A stretch of 64,000 nt of DNA, from the NCBI RefSeq assembly GCF_002008165.1, contig NZ_MRDM01000014.1, positions 186,001 through 250,000 on the forward strand. Reading direction: 5' to 3'. The DNA comes from Rhizobium laguerreae (lineage in GTDB: Bacteria > Pseudomonadota > Alphaproteobacteria > Rhizobiales > Rhizobiaceae). Of the stretch, positions 47,201 to 57,186 are shown piece by piece. The translations under genes and the position numbers were made by a program. Numbering within the stretch: position 1 is the first letter of the stretch; each line of letters opens with the position of its first letter. Under the pieces are notes generated by a model. The model saw nothing but the letters and a program-made list of their open reading frames with translations. It had not been told where the DNA came from and did not search any database.

Positions 47201-47418
47201 TCGACGCCGTTCAGCTCTTCTTCGATCTGGCGAGTAACGCCCTGATAAATGTCCTGCGGAGATGCGCCGGGATAGCTGGTGGTGATGCTGAGCTGCGGCG
47301 GCGCGACCTTCGGATATTGCGCGACCGGCAGGAATGGCAGCGCGATCAGGCCGGCGAGGGAGATGAAGATCGCAAAGACCCAGGCTAGGATCGGGCGATC
47401 GATAAAGAAACGCGCCAT
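44266..47418 (-). CDS. RND multidrug efflux permease (AcrB/MexB, HAE1 family)
   Basis: 1050 residues, the normal HAE1 length. It starts ARFFIDRPILAWVFAIFISL, has two large periplasmic loops (about 35-335 and 560-865) and twelve membrane segments. The proton-relay aspartates are in VLAIGILVDDAIVVVENVER (TM4), with a matching Lys in GLSAKNAILIVEFA (TM10). It pumps hydrophobic toxins using the proton gradient together with the adaptor encoded 5 bp upstream. No TolC-type outer-membrane gene is present, so that partner comes from elsewhere. Confidence 0.97.
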   Translation of the reverse strand: MARFFIDRPILAWVFAIFISLAGLIALPFLPVAQYPKVAPPQLSITTSYPGASPQDIYQGVTRQIEEELNGVEHLSYFESTSDTSGAMTITATFAAGTDIDQASVDVQNAIRRVEPRLPQSVKDQGITVEEASSGFLMFISLTSTDGKTDEVALGDYLNRNVIGELRRLEGVGRAQLFASQRAMRIWIDPDKMVGLNLTASDISAAISAQNAQVAAGQIGAAPNPISQDLTATVLVKGQLTDSKEFGDIVLRANADGSNVRLRDVARIEEGSESYSFSTRLNGQPSAAIAIQLSSTGNAVNTSNLVKAKMEELSRFFPDGVEYSVPYDTSPFVSASIEKVAHTLAEAVALVFVVMLIFLQSFRYTIIPTLVVPVALLGTLAVMFAAGFSINVLTMFAMVLAIGILVDDAIVVVENVERLMAVEGLSPKEATKKAMRQITGAILGITLVLSCVFVPMAFFPGSTGIIYRQFSLTMVVSILFSAFLALSLTPALCATFLKPIKGHHEKKGIAGWFNRNFDRLTGGYARTVEGLAKRSWRVMAVYVALLIGLGYLFVNLPSSFVPDEDQGFLIVDVQGPPEASRNRTVASLESIEAIFKKEPAVANVVAIQGFSFSGQGPNAALVFVTLKDWAERGAGNSVQEISNRANMQLFGLKDATSFALSPPPIEGFGTTNGFTFRLQDRGAKGQAALTEAAGMLIGKASQNPIISGIRPEGMPDSAQLVLVIDREKANTFGVAFADINSTITANLGSSYVNDFPNSGRMQRVIVQAQDKSRLQAEDLMKLNVRNASGGMVPLSSFAVAEWQKGPAQIVGYNGYPSVRISGAPAPGNSSGAAIAEMERLASELPDGFGFEWTGQSLEELRSGSQAPFLFGLSILFVFLLLSGLYESWSIPLSVMLVVPLGVIGCVLAVMSRDMSNDIYFKVGLIAIIGLSAKNAILIVEFAKDGFAEGKSLMDAAIEGARLRFRPIIMTSLAFTLGVVPLAIATGPSAASQNAIGTGVLGGMISATVLAIFFVPVFFVFVLRLLRTKRPETVHEAAQAGQEPATVTSPT

Positions 47419-47423
47419 CGATC

Positions 47424-48602
47424 TTACTCCGGCTTCTTGGCGTCACCGGACGCAAGCTGACCATCCCGCCACTCTTCCGGCGCGACCTTTGCGTCAGGCT
47501 GCAGTTTCTGGCTGCCGTCGACAACGAGACGCTCACCTGATGACAGGCCGCTTTCGACCACCCATTCATTGCCGAAGGATTGACCGAGCTCCACGTCACG
47601 CGGCTGTGCTACGTCTCCCTCCTGCACGACATAGACCTGCGCCTTGCCGTCGGCCGTGCGGATGACGGCGCGCTGCGGGATGAGGATTGCCTTCTCACGG
47701 ACGGCCTGTTCGATGCGGACCCTGATGTAAAGCCCCGGCAGCAGGTCGCCCTTCGGATTGGGGAACTCACCGCGGAGGGTGACCTGGCCCGTCGTCGCAT
47801 CGACGCTGGCGCTGCTGAAGAGCAGCTTACCGGCTTCACCATAGACCGTGCCGTCGTCGAAGACGAGCTTGATGTCGGCCTTGCCTGGTTCGGTCGATGT
47901 GAGGCTGCCGTTCTCGACCGCCCGCTTCAGCGCCAGCAGGTCTCCGGAGGATTGTGTGAAGTCGGCATAGACGGGGTCGATCTGCTGGATCATCGCCAGC
48001 GCATCGCCGGCGTCGGCTGTCACCAGCGCGCCTTCCGTCACCAGCGCGCCGCCGATGATACCTGATATCGGTGCGCGGACTTCGGTATAGCCGAGATTGA
48101 TCTTCGCTTCGTCGAGTGCGGCCTGAGCCAGCGCAACATCGGCATCGGCCTGGGCAAGGGCGACGGCTGCCGCATCATATTCGATACCGCTCGCAACATC
48201 GCGGTCGCGCAACGACTTCTGCCGCTCCAACTGCTGGCGGGCATTCATCTGCGTCGCCCTGGCGCGATCGAGGCTTGCCTCCGCACTTGCCACGCGGACC
48301 CGGAACAGCGCCGGATCGATCCGGTAGAGCACATCGCCTTGCTGAACGAGGCTGCCCTGCTCGAAGATCCGTTCCTGCAGGATGCCGGAAACTCTGGCCC
48401 GCACTTCGGAAACGCGCGTCGCGGCAATGCGGCCCGGCAGCTCGCTGATAACGGGAACCGGATGCGCGTTGAGCGTCAGGACGCTGACGGCTGCTGGCGG
48501 CATCGCGCCGCCTTCCTGCGCGTAACCCGGCAGGCCGGCACCGAATATCAGCGCCAGGACAAGCGTATAACGCAATGATTTCGTTCGAAAAAGCATGTTC
48601 AT
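47424..48602 (-). CDS. RND efflux periplasmic adaptor (AcrA/MexA family)
   Basis: 392 residues from the ATG at 48602 with AGGAAGG just upstream; the open frame continues upstream to 48824 but through the promoter and operator. Signal peptide RYTLVLALIFGAGLPGYAQE without a lipobox Cys, so it is probably a soluble adaptor. The lipoyl half-motifs are VRARVSGILQERIFEQGSLV and YTEVRAPISGIIGGALVTEG, flanking a helical hairpin (DRARATQMNARQQLERQKSL). First gene of the pump operon; the TetR gene is divergent. Confidence 0.95.
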   Translation of the reverse strand: MNMLFRTKSLRYTLVLALIFGAGLPGYAQEGGAMPPAAVSVLTLNAHPVPVISELPGRIAATRVSEVRARVSGILQERIFEQGSLVQQGDVLYRIDPALFRVRVASAEASLDRARATQMNARQQLERQKSLRDRDVASGIEYDAAAVALAQADADVALAQAALDEAKINLGYTEVRAPISGIIGGALVTEGALVTADAGDALAMIQQIDPVYADFTQSSGDLLALKRAVENGSLTSTEPGKADIKLVFDDGTVYGEAGKLLFSSASVDATTGQVTLRGEFPNPKGDLLPGLYIRVRIEQAVREKAILIPQRAVIRTADGKAQVYVVQEGDVAQPRDVELGQSFGNEWVVESGLSSGERLVVDGSQKLQPDAKVAPEEWRDGQLASGDAKKPE

Positions 48603-48631
48603 TAGCCTTCCTGCTGGTCCCGCTGGGGTCC

Positions 48632-48668
48632 AAAAAAGCGCAGCCCGCCGAAATGACGTTCGGCGGGC
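48632..48668 (-). promoter_or_regulatory. Attenuator-like hairpin in the efflux operon leader
   Basis: GCCCGCCGAA/TTCGGCGGGC (48643-48668, loop ATGACG) is followed on the minus strand, after TGCGC, by six T (48632-48637), about 30 bp before the adaptor start. It looks like a terminator placed inside the mRNA leader. The 5-nt gap before the U-run makes it weaker than a canonical one. Confidence 0.45.
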
Positions 48669-48703
48669 CTCCTCAGCCGACAGATAGTCGATCTTTTTTT
48701 GGA

Positions 48704-48731
48704 TTGCAAGATACCTACCGGTAGGTATGAT
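48704..48731. promoter_or_regulatory. TetR operator overlapping a divergent promoter
   Basis: A perfect 18-bp palindrome, ATACCTACCGGTAGGTAT (48711-48728). On the plus strand it fills the 16-bp spacer between TTGCAA (48704-48709) and TATGAT (48726-48731), a good sigma-70 promoter for the tetR gene. Repressor bound here would block both directions. Confidence 0.8.
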
Positions 48732-48834
48732 AGCACTATCATGATCGGAACTCCCATGGCCCAGCGATCCCGGGAGTGATACTGATCTTTCTCGGGCCGC
48801 CTCGGCGCGAAGCTTCTCGAACACAGGTCATGCA

Positions 48835-49395
48835 TTGGTAGATAGCCCCCGCAACAGAAAGAAACAGCCGGACGTCGTGCGGCAGGCTCTTCTCGATTGC
48901 GCCACCAAGCTGGCGCTGGAACATGGTCTCGCTGCCGTCAGCCTACAGGCGGTTGCCAGCGCAGCCGGCGTGACCAAGGGAGGTCTGTTTCATCACTTCC
49001 CCAATAAGCAGGCTCTTATAGAGGCCGTGTTCGACGGCATGATGGAAAACCTCGACCGTGAGATCGATGGAGAACTGGAAAAGGATAAGGGTGGCCACGG
49101 CACATTCACCCGCGCCTATGTCCGCACATTGTTTTCCGACCGCGCCCTCAACAACAGCCCGTGGTCGGCGCAGACGATGACCGTGCTTGCCGACCCCTAC
49201 TCCAAGTCTCTCTGGCATAAATGGATGAATGACCGGCTCATCCAACACGCCGAAACCGATGGCGGAATGCGACTCGAGATCGTTCGCCTGGCGGCGGACG
49301 GTGCATGGCTTGCCCATGTTCTGCGGCCTGACGGCCATGCCGCGTCCGACGACGCGGTTCTGCTGCGCGAATTGATCGAACTCACCGAGGGGTGA
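48835..49395 (+). CDS. TetR-family repressor of the adjacent efflux pump
   Basis: 186 residues from a TTG start (VDSPRNRKKQPDVVRQALLD) with AGGT 8 bp upstream; the nearby ATG frames stop at once. The N-terminal helix-turn-helix is LQAVASAAGVTKGGLFHHFPNKQALIEAVF, the C-terminal ligand domain has no close named relative. Its position opposite the adaptor-RND operon, with a palindrome between, indicates that it represses the pump and itself until a pump substrate binds (inference). Confidence 0.9.
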   Translation: MVDSPRNRKKQPDVVRQALLDCATKLALEHGLAAVSLQAVASAAGVTKGGLFHHFPNKQALIEAVFDGMMENLDREIDGELEKDKGGHGTFTRAYVRTLFSDRALNNSPWSAQTMTVLADPYSKSLWHKWMNDRLIQHAETDGGMRLEIVRLAADGAWLAHVLRPDGHAASDDAVLLRELIELTEG

Positions 49396-49412
49396 CAAGT
49401 GATTGGCGCCTC

Positions 49413-49447
49413 ATCCCGCGCTCGGCTATATCACCCGAGCGCGGGAT
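49413..49447. terminator. Hairpin between convergent tetR and flavoenzyme genes
   Basis: A perfect 13-bp stem, ATCCCGCGCTCGG (49413-49425) and CCGAGCGCGGGAT (49435-49447), 17 bp after the tetR stop and 8 bp after the flavoenzyme stop. No U-run, so termination may be partial. Confidence 0.65.
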
Positions 49448-49455
49448 CGTCGGGG

Positions 49456-50895
49456 CTAGGCAGCTCGCACTGCCGCCATCGGTTTAACATTCTGGTTCAT
49501 CCGGAACAGATTGTTCGGATCGTAGCGCCGCTTGATTTCCGCAAGGCGGCCGTAATTGGCGCCATAGGCGGTCTCGACGCGATCGCCTTCGTCTTCGGGC
49601 ATGAAGTTGATGTAGGCCGTGCCGACCGAATGCGGCTTGGTTGCCTCGAACAGATCCCGCGCCCAGTCTATGCAACTTCCGTCCATCCCCATTTCCCGCC
49701 AGCGCGCATGCACATTCATGACGAAATGCGAGCTGCGTTGCGGAAATGCGGTGGCCTCGGTGGGCACACGGCCAGCCGCACCACCGACATGGCCGATGAA
49801 GATCTCGCATTCCGGGCCGGGCAGCTTGCGCACGGCATTGAGCAGAACCTCGATCGCCGCATCAGAGAGAGAGGCGAAATCCTGGCTCTTCCAGTAATTG
49901 CGCGCACCGGGCGTGAGCAGCGGGTCAAATGCCTGTTGCCAGCCGGTGAACGGCACCGGGCCAACGACGTCGGCAATCGGATTTCCGATCGCGCGCAATC
50001 GAGACGTTGCCTTTTCGCCCGCCGCGATGTCTCCGCAATAACACATGGCGAGCACGACGATTTCCTTGCCGTGCCATTCCGCGGGTAGGAACGGCAGCGG
50101 AGGCGCTTGCCGCATCACCACCCAGCAGGTCAGTTCGTCTGGGGCCGCTTCCAGCGCCTGTCGGTACTCCTTGAGCACCATTTCCGCATCGGCGAAGGGG
50201 TGCACGACGAGCCCAGCGAGCACCTCTGTGTTGAGAGGGTTGAGCTTGAACTCAAACGAGGTCACGACGCCGAAATTGCCGCCGCCGCCGCGCAGCGCCC
50301 AGAAGAGGTCCGGCATTTCCTTTTCGCTCGCCTTGACCAGCTCGCCGTCGGCCGTCACCACGTCGACCGAAAGCAGATTATCCAGCGTCAGCCCGAATTT
50401 GCGGGTCAGCCAGCCGAAGCCGCCGCCGAGCGTCAGGCCGGCAATGCCGGTGGTGGAATTGATGCCGGTCGGCAGCACCAGCCCGAAGGCCAGCGTTTCC
50501 AGGTCGACATCGGCAAGCGTGGCTCCCGGCTCGATCCTGGCACGCCGCGTTTGCGGATCGACCCGCACCGATTTCATCGCCGACAGGTCGATGACGACGC
50601 CGCCCTCGCAGACGGCATTGCCGGCGATGCCGTGCCCACCGCCGCGCACCGAAAGGAGCAGATTATTGTCGCGTGCAAACCGCACCGCCCGCACGACATC
50701 GGCGGCACCCGCGCAACGCGCGATGAGCCCGGGGCTGCGGTCGATCATCGCATTCCAGATCGTCCGCGCCTCGTTGTAATCCATGTCTTTACTGGTCAGG
50801 AGACTGCCGCGAAATCCGGCGGCAAAAGCATCGATGGCCACGTCATTGACCATCGTCTGCCCCTTTTGCAGGGTCGTGAGGTTCAAATTGTCCAT
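49456..50895 (-). CDS. FAD-dependent oxidoreductase, berberine-bridge type
   Basis: 479 residues from the ATG at 50895, with GGAGG 6 bp upstream. The FAD_binding_4 domain shows SVRGGGHGIAGNAVCEGGVVIDLS, with the His that typically carries covalent FAD, and GLTLGGGFGWLTRKFGLTLDN. The C-terminal BBE segment is YGANYGRLAEIKRRYDPNNLFRMNQN. Such enzymes oxidise sugars, alcohols or plant-type aromatic compounds. Its substrate is unknown. Convergent with tetR. Confidence 0.92.
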   Translation of the reverse strand: MDNLNLTTLQKGQTMVNDVAIDAFAAGFRGSLLTSKDMDYNEARTIWNAMIDRSPGLIARCAGAADVVRAVRFARDNNLLLSVRGGGHGIAGNAVCEGGVVIDLSAMKSVRVDPQTRRARIEPGATLADVDLETLAFGLVLPTGINSTTGIAGLTLGGGFGWLTRKFGLTLDNLLSVDVVTADGELVKASEKEMPDLFWALRGGGGNFGVVTSFEFKLNPLNTEVLAGLVVHPFADAEMVLKEYRQALEAAPDELTCWVVMRQAPPLPFLPAEWHGKEIVVLAMCYCGDIAAGEKATSRLRAIGNPIADVVGPVPFTGWQQAFDPLLTPGARNYWKSQDFASLSDAAIEVLLNAVRKLPGPECEIFIGHVGGAAGRVPTEATAFPQRSSHFVMNVHARWREMGMDGSCIDWARDLFEATKPHSVGTAYINFMPEDEGDRVETAYGANYGRLAEIKRRYDPNNLFRMNQNVKPMAAVRAA

Positions 50896-51137
50896 GATTT
50901 CCTCCATGCGACCGGCGCCCCGCACCGTCGCGGCCGGCATCCTGCTCCTGTTGAGGTCGTCAAACAAGTTTCCCCAAAAGGATTAGCTGCGGCGGCTGCT
51001 TGAAGGCCGAATGGTCACAGCGTGGATACACCCCTCTGCCCACCTCACGAAAACTTCTCCCATCCCTCATTTCCATACTGTCGCGCGTATCCGATTGATG
51101 TATGGAGGGAGCTCAAAAGACGTGCACGGAGGCGGCG

Positions 51138-53450
51138 ATGGATCACTCGGAAAAATCGAAGACGGAGAAGAACCTGACGAGCGGCGATCTCGACGAACAG
51201 GCGCTTTTCTTCCACCGCTATCCCCGCCCCGGTAAGCTGGAGATCCAGGCGACAAAGCCGCTCGGCAACCAGCGCGACCTGGCGCTCGCCTATTCGCCCG
51301 GTGTTGCCGCCCCTTGCCTTGCCATCCGCGACAATCCCGAAATGGCGGCCGAATATACCTCGCGCGCCAATCTGGTCGCCGTCATCTCGAACGGCACTGC
51401 CGTGCTCGGCCTCGGCAATATCGGCCCTCTCGCCTCCAAACCGGTCATGGAGGGCAAGGCGGTGCTCTTCAAGAAATTCGCCGGCATCGACGTCTTCGAT
51501 ATCGAGATCGATGCCGCAGCCGTCGACCAGATGGTCTCGACCATCGCCTCGCTGGAGCCGACCTTCGGCGGCATCAACCTTGAAGACATTAAGGCGCCGG
51601 AATGTTTCGAGGTCGAGCGCCGCCTGCGCGAAAAGATGAAGATCCCCGTCTTCCACGACGATCAGCACGGCACGGCAATCATCGTCGCCGCCGCGATCCT
51701 GAACGGGCTGGAACTAGCCGGCAAGAACATCGCCGACATTAAGATCGTCGCCTCCGGCGCGGGTGCTGCCGCTCTTGCCTGCCTCAACCTGCTTGTCATT
51801 CTCGGGGCAAAACGCGAAAACATCTGGGTCCACGATCTCGAAGGCCTCGTCTATGAGGGCCGGGTCGAGCTGATGGACGAATGGAAATCCATCTACGCCC
51901 AGAAGAGCGATACGCGCACGCTCGCCGAAAATATCGGCGGCGCCGACGTCTTCCTCGGCCTTTCGGCCGCCGGCGTGCTGAAACCCGAGCTGCTGGCGCA
52001 GATGGCCGACAAGCCGCTGATCATGGCGCTTGCCAATCCAACGCCGGAGATCATGCCGGATCTCGCCCGGGCTGCCCGCCCCGACGCAATGATCTGCACC
52101 GGTCGCTCGGATTTCGCCAACCAGGTCAACAACGTCCTCTGCTTTCCCTATATCTTCCGCGGCGCGCTCGATTGCGGCGCCGAGACGATCAACGAGGAAA
52201 TGAAGATGGCGGCCGTGCGCGCCATTGCAGCCCTTGCCCGCGAAGAGCCGTCCGACGTCGCCGCCCGCGCCTATTCCGGCGAGACCCCGGTCTTCGGCCC
52301 CGATTACCTGATCCCCTCGCCCTTCGATCCGCGCCTGATCCTGCGCATCGCACCTGCCGTCGCCAAAGCCGCCGAACAGAGCGGCGTGGCACGCCGCCCG
52401 ATCCAGGATTTCGACGCCTATCTCGACCAGCTGAACCGCTTCGTCTTCCGCTCCGGCTTCGTCATGAAGCCGATCTTCACTGCGGCCAAGGCCGCCGAGC
52501 GCAAGCGCGTCATCTTTTCCGAAGGCGAGGACGAACGTGTGCTTCGCGCCGCCCAGGTGCTGCTCGAAGAAGGCCTTGCCGAACCGATCCTGATCGGCCG
52601 CCCGCAAGTCATCGAGACGCGGCTGAAGCGCTACGGCCTGCGCATCCGCCCGCTGCAGGATTTCGAAGTCATCAATCCGGAAGACGATCCGCGCTTCCGC
52701 GAATATGTCGATCTCTATTTCTCCCTCGTCGGCCGCCGCGGCGTCATCCCGGAAGCGGCCCGCACGATCGTGCGCACAAACACGACAGTCATCGGCGCGC
52801 TGGCGCTGAGGCGCGGCGAGGCCGATGCGCTGATCTGCGGCCTGGAAGGCCGTTACGAGAAGCATCTTCGCGACGTCCGCCAGATTATCGGCAAGCGCAA
52901 GAATGTCCGCGATTTCTCCGCACTCAGCCTGATGATTTCGCAGCGCGGCGCCACCTTCTTCACCGACACCTACGTCACCTTCAATCCGACCGCCGAGGAG
53001 GTCGCCGAGGCGACGGTGCTGGCGGCCGAGGAAATCCGCCGTTTCGGCCTCACGCCGCGCGCCGCCCTGGTCTCGCATTCCAATTTCGGCTCGCGTGAGT
53101 CCGAAAGCGCCACGAAGATGCGCAACGCCCTGCAGCTCGTGCGCGAAGCCGCGCCCGACCTTGAGGTCGACGGCGAGATGCACGGCGAAAGCGCCATCAC
53201 CGAAGCACTGCGCAAGCGCGTCATGCCGGACACGACGCTGCACGACGAGGCGAACCTTTTGGTCTTCCCGAACCTCGACGCCGCCAACATCACCCTCGGC
53301 GTGGTGAAGTCGATGACCGACGGCCTGCATGTCGGCCCGATCCTGCTCGGCACCGCCCTGCCCGCCCATATCCTCGCCCCCTCTGTCACCTCCCGCGGCG
53401 TCGTCAATATGGCGGCACTCGCCGTCGTCGAGGCATCGCAACCGGCTTGA
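51138..53450 (+). CDS. Malic enzyme fused to a phosphotransacetylase-like domain (Dme/Tme type)
   Basis: 770 residues from the ATG at 51138, which has GGAGG 5 bp upstream; this equals the length I recall for S. meliloti Dme. The N-terminal malic domain ([31 protein letters not shown]) precedes a Rossmann domain ([17 protein letters not shown]). Residues from about 440 form a PTA-like domain ([30 protein letters not shown]) that is regulatory, not catalytic, in these enzymes. It decarboxylates malate to pyruvate, a step needed by bacteroids living on dicarboxylates. Whether it uses NAD (Dme) or NADP (Tme) cannot be told here. Confidence 0.94.
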   Translation: MDHSEKSKTEKNLTSGDLDEQALFFHRYPRPGKLEIQATKPLGNQRDLALAYSPGVAAPCLAIRDNPEMAAEYTSRANLVAVISNGTAVLGLGNIGPLASKPVMEGKAVLFKKFAGIDVFDIEIDAAAVDQMVSTIASLEPTFGGINLEDIKAPECFEVERRLREKMKIPVFHDDQHGTAIIVAAAILNGLELAGKNIADIKIVASGAGAAALACLNLLVILGAKRENIWVHDLEGLVYEGRVELMDEWKSIYAQKSDTRTLAENIGGADVFLGLSAAGVLKPELLAQMADKPLIMALANPTPEIMPDLARAARPDAMICTGRSDFANQVNNVLCFPYIFRGALDCGAETINEEMKMAAVRAIAALAREEPSDVAARAYSGETPVFGPDYLIPSPFDPRLILRIAPAVAKAAEQSGVARRPIQDFDAYLDQLNRFVFRSGFVMKPIFTAAKAAERKRVIFSEGEDERVLRAAQVLLEEGLAEPILIGRPQVIETRLKRYGLRIRPLQDFEVINPEDDPRFREYVDLYFSLVGRRGVIPEAARTIVRTNTTVIGALALRRGEADALICGLEGRYEKHLRDVRQIIGKRKNVRDFSALSLMISQRGATFFTDTYVTFNPTAEEVAEATVLAAEEIRRFGLTPRAALVSHSNFGSRESESATKMRNALQLVREAAPDLEVDGEMHGESAITEALRKRVMPDTTLHDEANLLVFPNLDAANITLGVVKSMTDGLHVGPILLGTALPAHILAPSVTSRGVVNMAALAVVEASQPA

Positions 53451-53514
53451 GCTGGTTGCCCGCAACACAGCGTAAAGACCCTGAAGTCGTCCCGACACAT
53501 GTCCTGATGCCGTC

Positions 53515-54048
53515 TCAGGCACTCCGTATCGACAGGCGCCCTTTATCCGCGAGCGCATCCGCGCGTTCGTTGCCGGCAATGCCGGAATGGCCTTTGCACC
53601 AGACAATGGTCATCAGCGCATTCTGGGATAACTGAAGATCGACCGCCTTCCAGAGTTCCGCATTGGCGATCGTTCGCCTTCGGGCATTCCCATTCGGGCT
53701 GCTTTTCTTCCAGCCGTTGTTCTTCCAGATATGTCGCCAGCTGTTGCAGCCTTTGATGGCGTAGACGGAATCGGACCAGATGGTCGCGGGCTCGCCACTT
53801 GCCTCACTGTTGATCCAGATTGCCGCCCTGAGCACGGCGGTCAATTCCATCGAATTATTGGCGGAATCTTCGGCGCCACCGAAGCCGGACGCGATTTCCG
53901 CCGCATCACGATAAACGACAAAGGCCCATCCCCCGCGCCTGGAACCGGGCTCATAACAACCGTCCACGAAGACGTGGAAGCCGTGTTGGGTTTCCGGCAG
54001 CCCGACTGTCGTTGCGGGGGAGCTGAGTTCGTTGGCAATACCTGTCAT
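53515..54048 (-). CDS. Ribonuclease HI
   Basis: 177 residues from the ATG at 54048 (MTGIANELSSPATTVGLPET); an earlier ATG at 54141 would add 31 residues unlike the family. The catalytic acids are all present: Asp in HVFVDGCYEPG, Glu in NSMELTAVLRA, Asp in IWSDSVYAIKG, and the last Asp in GNERADALADKG, with the usual His in WCKGHSGI. It removes RNA from RNA-DNA hybrids. About 30 residues precede the domain, so it is probably a paralogue rather than the minimal RnhA. Confidence 0.9.
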   Translation of the reverse strand: MTGIANELSSPATTVGLPETQHGFHVFVDGCYEPGSRRGGWAFVVYRDAAEIASGFGGAEDSANNSMELTAVLRAAIWINSEASGEPATIWSDSVYAIKGCNSWRHIWKNNGWKKSSPNGNARRRTIANAELWKAVDLQLSQNALMTIVWCKGHSGIAGNERADALADKGRLSIRSA

Positions 54049-54296
54049 TTTCGACGTCCGGATATGAGTACGTTCCCCAAGCGACCAGGAGATTGGAGTG
54101 GAGTACTTGGCCTCGTTAATTACCATCGGCAGCTTCTTCATAATCGAACACTGGGTCTCTGGCGGTCCGCTGGATAAAATCGCGAAAATACGCTAGGAAT
54201 TTATCCCAGCTTATTAAGAGAAATACCCTAAGAGAACTGGCGGCGATCAACGCCGCAATCGACCGATCAATTCTTTGCTCATTCCGGGACGACGCC

Positions 54297-55394
54297 GTGA
54301 AACGCCGAAACCTGTCTCTTGCCCTTCTCCTTGCCTTTTCGGCGCCTGCCTCCGCGCAAAGCAGCGCTGTCTGTGAGGACCTGCGCGGCCGCCTCGCCGA
54401 CTTGCCGCGATCGATCGGCAATGGCAACGGCCCGGAAGCGCGCCAATATGCCAGCGCCATGGCCGAGCAGAACCTCGAGTTGCGAAAGGTCCGCAATGAG
54501 CTGCGCAGCAATGACTGCACGTCGGGCAGCATGGTCGTGATCGGCGGCGAGAATGCCGATTACTGCGCCGAACTCTCGCAGGCCGAAGTCAGGATGATCG
54601 ACAACATTCGCTATCTCCAGGACCGCCGTGGCGAATTGCTCGGCCGGGGCAGCGACAACGACCAGGCCCGCCGCGAGCTGATGGCTGCCCTCGACCGCAA
54701 TGGCTGCAACAGCGAAAACTTCTATGCCCCCGACGAGCGCAGCGCCGCCGACCCCGCCCCGAGTGTCGAGGAACAGGCGATGCGCACCGATACCTTCATC
54801 CCGCTCGGCGGCGGTGAAGAGGTTGATCCGCGTTACGGCCTGCCGCGGGCCGACATGCTGTCGCCAGTCAGCACCATGTGCGTGCGCAGCTGCGACGGCG
54901 GCTTCTTCCCGATCAGCTCGAACGCTACGTCGGTTGATTTCGGCCGCGACGCCCAGACCTGCGCCAAGATGTGCCCGGGTATCGAGACCGAATTGTTCTA
55001 TCGTGATGTGACGAGCACCGAAGCCTCGAACATGATCTCGGTCGCAACGGGCACGCCTTACAGCGCCATGAAAAACGCCTTTGCCTACAAGAACCGTACG
55101 CCCGGGGAAAAGTCCTCTTGCGCCTGCAATCTCACCGCCTATTACGAGGAGATGCGCGGCAAGCAGGCGGTGAGCGAACCGCCGCAGCAGGGCTCGATCA
55201 CCACCATCCGCACCAACCCCACGGCGAAGAATCCCGCAGCCGCCGCGCCGCAACCAACCGTTCCCGAGCGCCCCTATGATCCGACGCAAAACCGTGTCCG
55301 TCAGGTCGGCCCGCAATTTCTGGCCGGAGATCAGGGCTCGATCGATCTCGCCAACCCAGCAACGTCAGGTCCGCAGCCGCAACAGCAGCAGTGA
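54297..55394 (+). CDS. DUF2865 exported protein
   Basis: 365 residues from a GTG start. Signal peptide KRRNLSLALLLAFSAPASAQS. The protein is Cys-rich: pairs occur in STMCVRSCDGGFFPIS, QTCAKMCPG and SSCACNLTAYY, the last defining the DUF2865 core. A Pro/Gln-rich tail ends in a run of Gln. Members occur in Rhizobiales with no known function; disulfide-linked envelope protein is my reading. It is divergent from the RNase H gene. Confidence 0.85.
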   Translation: MKRRNLSLALLLAFSAPASAQSSAVCEDLRGRLADLPRSIGNGNGPEARQYASAMAEQNLELRKVRNELRSNDCTSGSMVVIGGENADYCAELSQAEVRMIDNIRYLQDRRGELLGRGSDNDQARRELMAALDRNGCNSENFYAPDERSAADPAPSVEEQAMRTDTFIPLGGGEEVDPRYGLPRADMLSPVSTMCVRSCDGGFFPISSNATSVDFGRDAQTCAKMCPGIETELFYRDVTSTEASNMISVATGTPYSAMKNAFAYKNRTPGEKSSCACNLTAYYEEMRGKQAVSEPPQQGSITTIRTNPTAKNPAAAAPQPTVPERPYDPTQNRVRQVGPQFLAGDQGSIDLANPATSGPQPQQQQ

Positions 55395-55511
55395 TCGAAC
55401 AGCTGGAACGGCGGTGGCCGAGCCATAGCGGCGTTATGCCGGGGTGCATGAGATGACGGCAATGTCGCGTGAACGTGCGGCGGGATGTGAATGCGGACAG
55501 CTTGAGCATGG

Positions 55512-56258
55512 TCAGTAGGTCGTACGACCACCGCTCAGGTCGAACGTCGATGCGGTCGTGAAGGAGTTCTCTTCGGAGAGCAGCCAGACGGCCATCGACG
55601 CGATCTCATGAAGTTCAACAAAACGGTCGCGCGGAATGCGGACGCGCATATATTCGATAAATTCCGGTGTCAGCCCGTCCAATATAGGTGTCTTTGCTGT
55701 GGTCGGCGTTACCGCGTTCACGGCGATCCCCGTCTTTGCGAGTTCCTTGCCAAGAGACTTGGTGAAGCCCAGCACACCGGCTTTCGCTGCGCTATAGGCA
55801 GCGATGTTCGGATTTCCTTCCTTGCCCGCCACCGAGGAGATGTTCACGATCCGCCCGTAGTCGCGCTTTAGCATGACCGGAACAACGTGGCGGCAGCAGT
55901 TGAAGGTTCCCGTCAGGCAGACATCGACAACATCTTTCCACTCGATGACATCGTATTCAATCGTGGGCTTAACCGGACCGGTAATCCCGGCGGAATTGAC
56001 GAGGCCGTCGATACGGCCAAAAATCTCCTCGGTAGTCGCCGCCGCGTTTTTGACTGATTGGGAATCTGCAACGTTGACGCCAAAAGCGACGGTGCCGGAG
56101 CCGAGAGCGGAAGCGCTGTCCTTCGCCATGTTTTCGTTCAGGTCCCAGATTGCCACCTTGCCACCAGACTGGATGACGCGCTCTGCGATAGCGTAGCCGA
56201 TGCCGCGCGCACCGCCTGTGATCACGATGATGCGTTCCTTCAAGTCGATCATGTTCAT
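55512..56258 (-). CDS. SDR-family NAD(P)-dependent oxidoreductase
   Basis: 248 residues, classical SDR. Cofactor motif TGGxxGIG is TGGARGIGYAIAE, the acidic residue in AIWDLNEN favours NAD, NNAG is replaced by NSAG (VNSAGITGP), and the catalytic Ser-Tyr-Lys is in NISSVAGKEGNPNIAAYSAAK. The C-terminus SGGRTTY closes the fold. Similar proteins reduce 3-ketoacyl or sugar-acid substrates; no neighbour narrows this down. Confidence 0.93.
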   Translation of the reverse strand: MNMIDLKERIIVITGGARGIGYAIAERVIQSGGKVAIWDLNENMAKDSASALGSGTVAFGVNVADSQSVKNAAATTEEIFGRIDGLVNSAGITGPVKPTIEYDVIEWKDVVDVCLTGTFNCCRHVVPVMLKRDYGRIVNISSVAGKEGNPNIAAYSAAKAGVLGFTKSLGKELAKTGIAVNAVTPTTAKTPILDGLTPEFIEYMRVRIPRDRFVELHEIASMAVWLLSEENSFTTASTFDLSGGRTTY

Positions 56259-56444
56259 TGGGCCGTTATCCTCCGATCGAGCCGCCGATAGCCGAATATC
56301 TCTTGGAATTTCCGGGATTCGCCTTCAGCGTATCGATATAAATGCCCGGAATAAAGATACCTCGCCCTCGCCCGGCGTCGGTTTGCTCACCTTGACTGTC
56401 AATGGTGTGACGGTGCAATCGAGGCCATGCTCAGCCAACGTGCC

Positions 56445-57179
<735 letters not shown>

Positions 57180-57186
57180 CTATCTT

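Noticed and set aside
51714..53606. 630-codon minus-strand frame over the malic enzyme
   Set aside because: Antisense shadow; composition typical of reversed GC-rich coding sequence.
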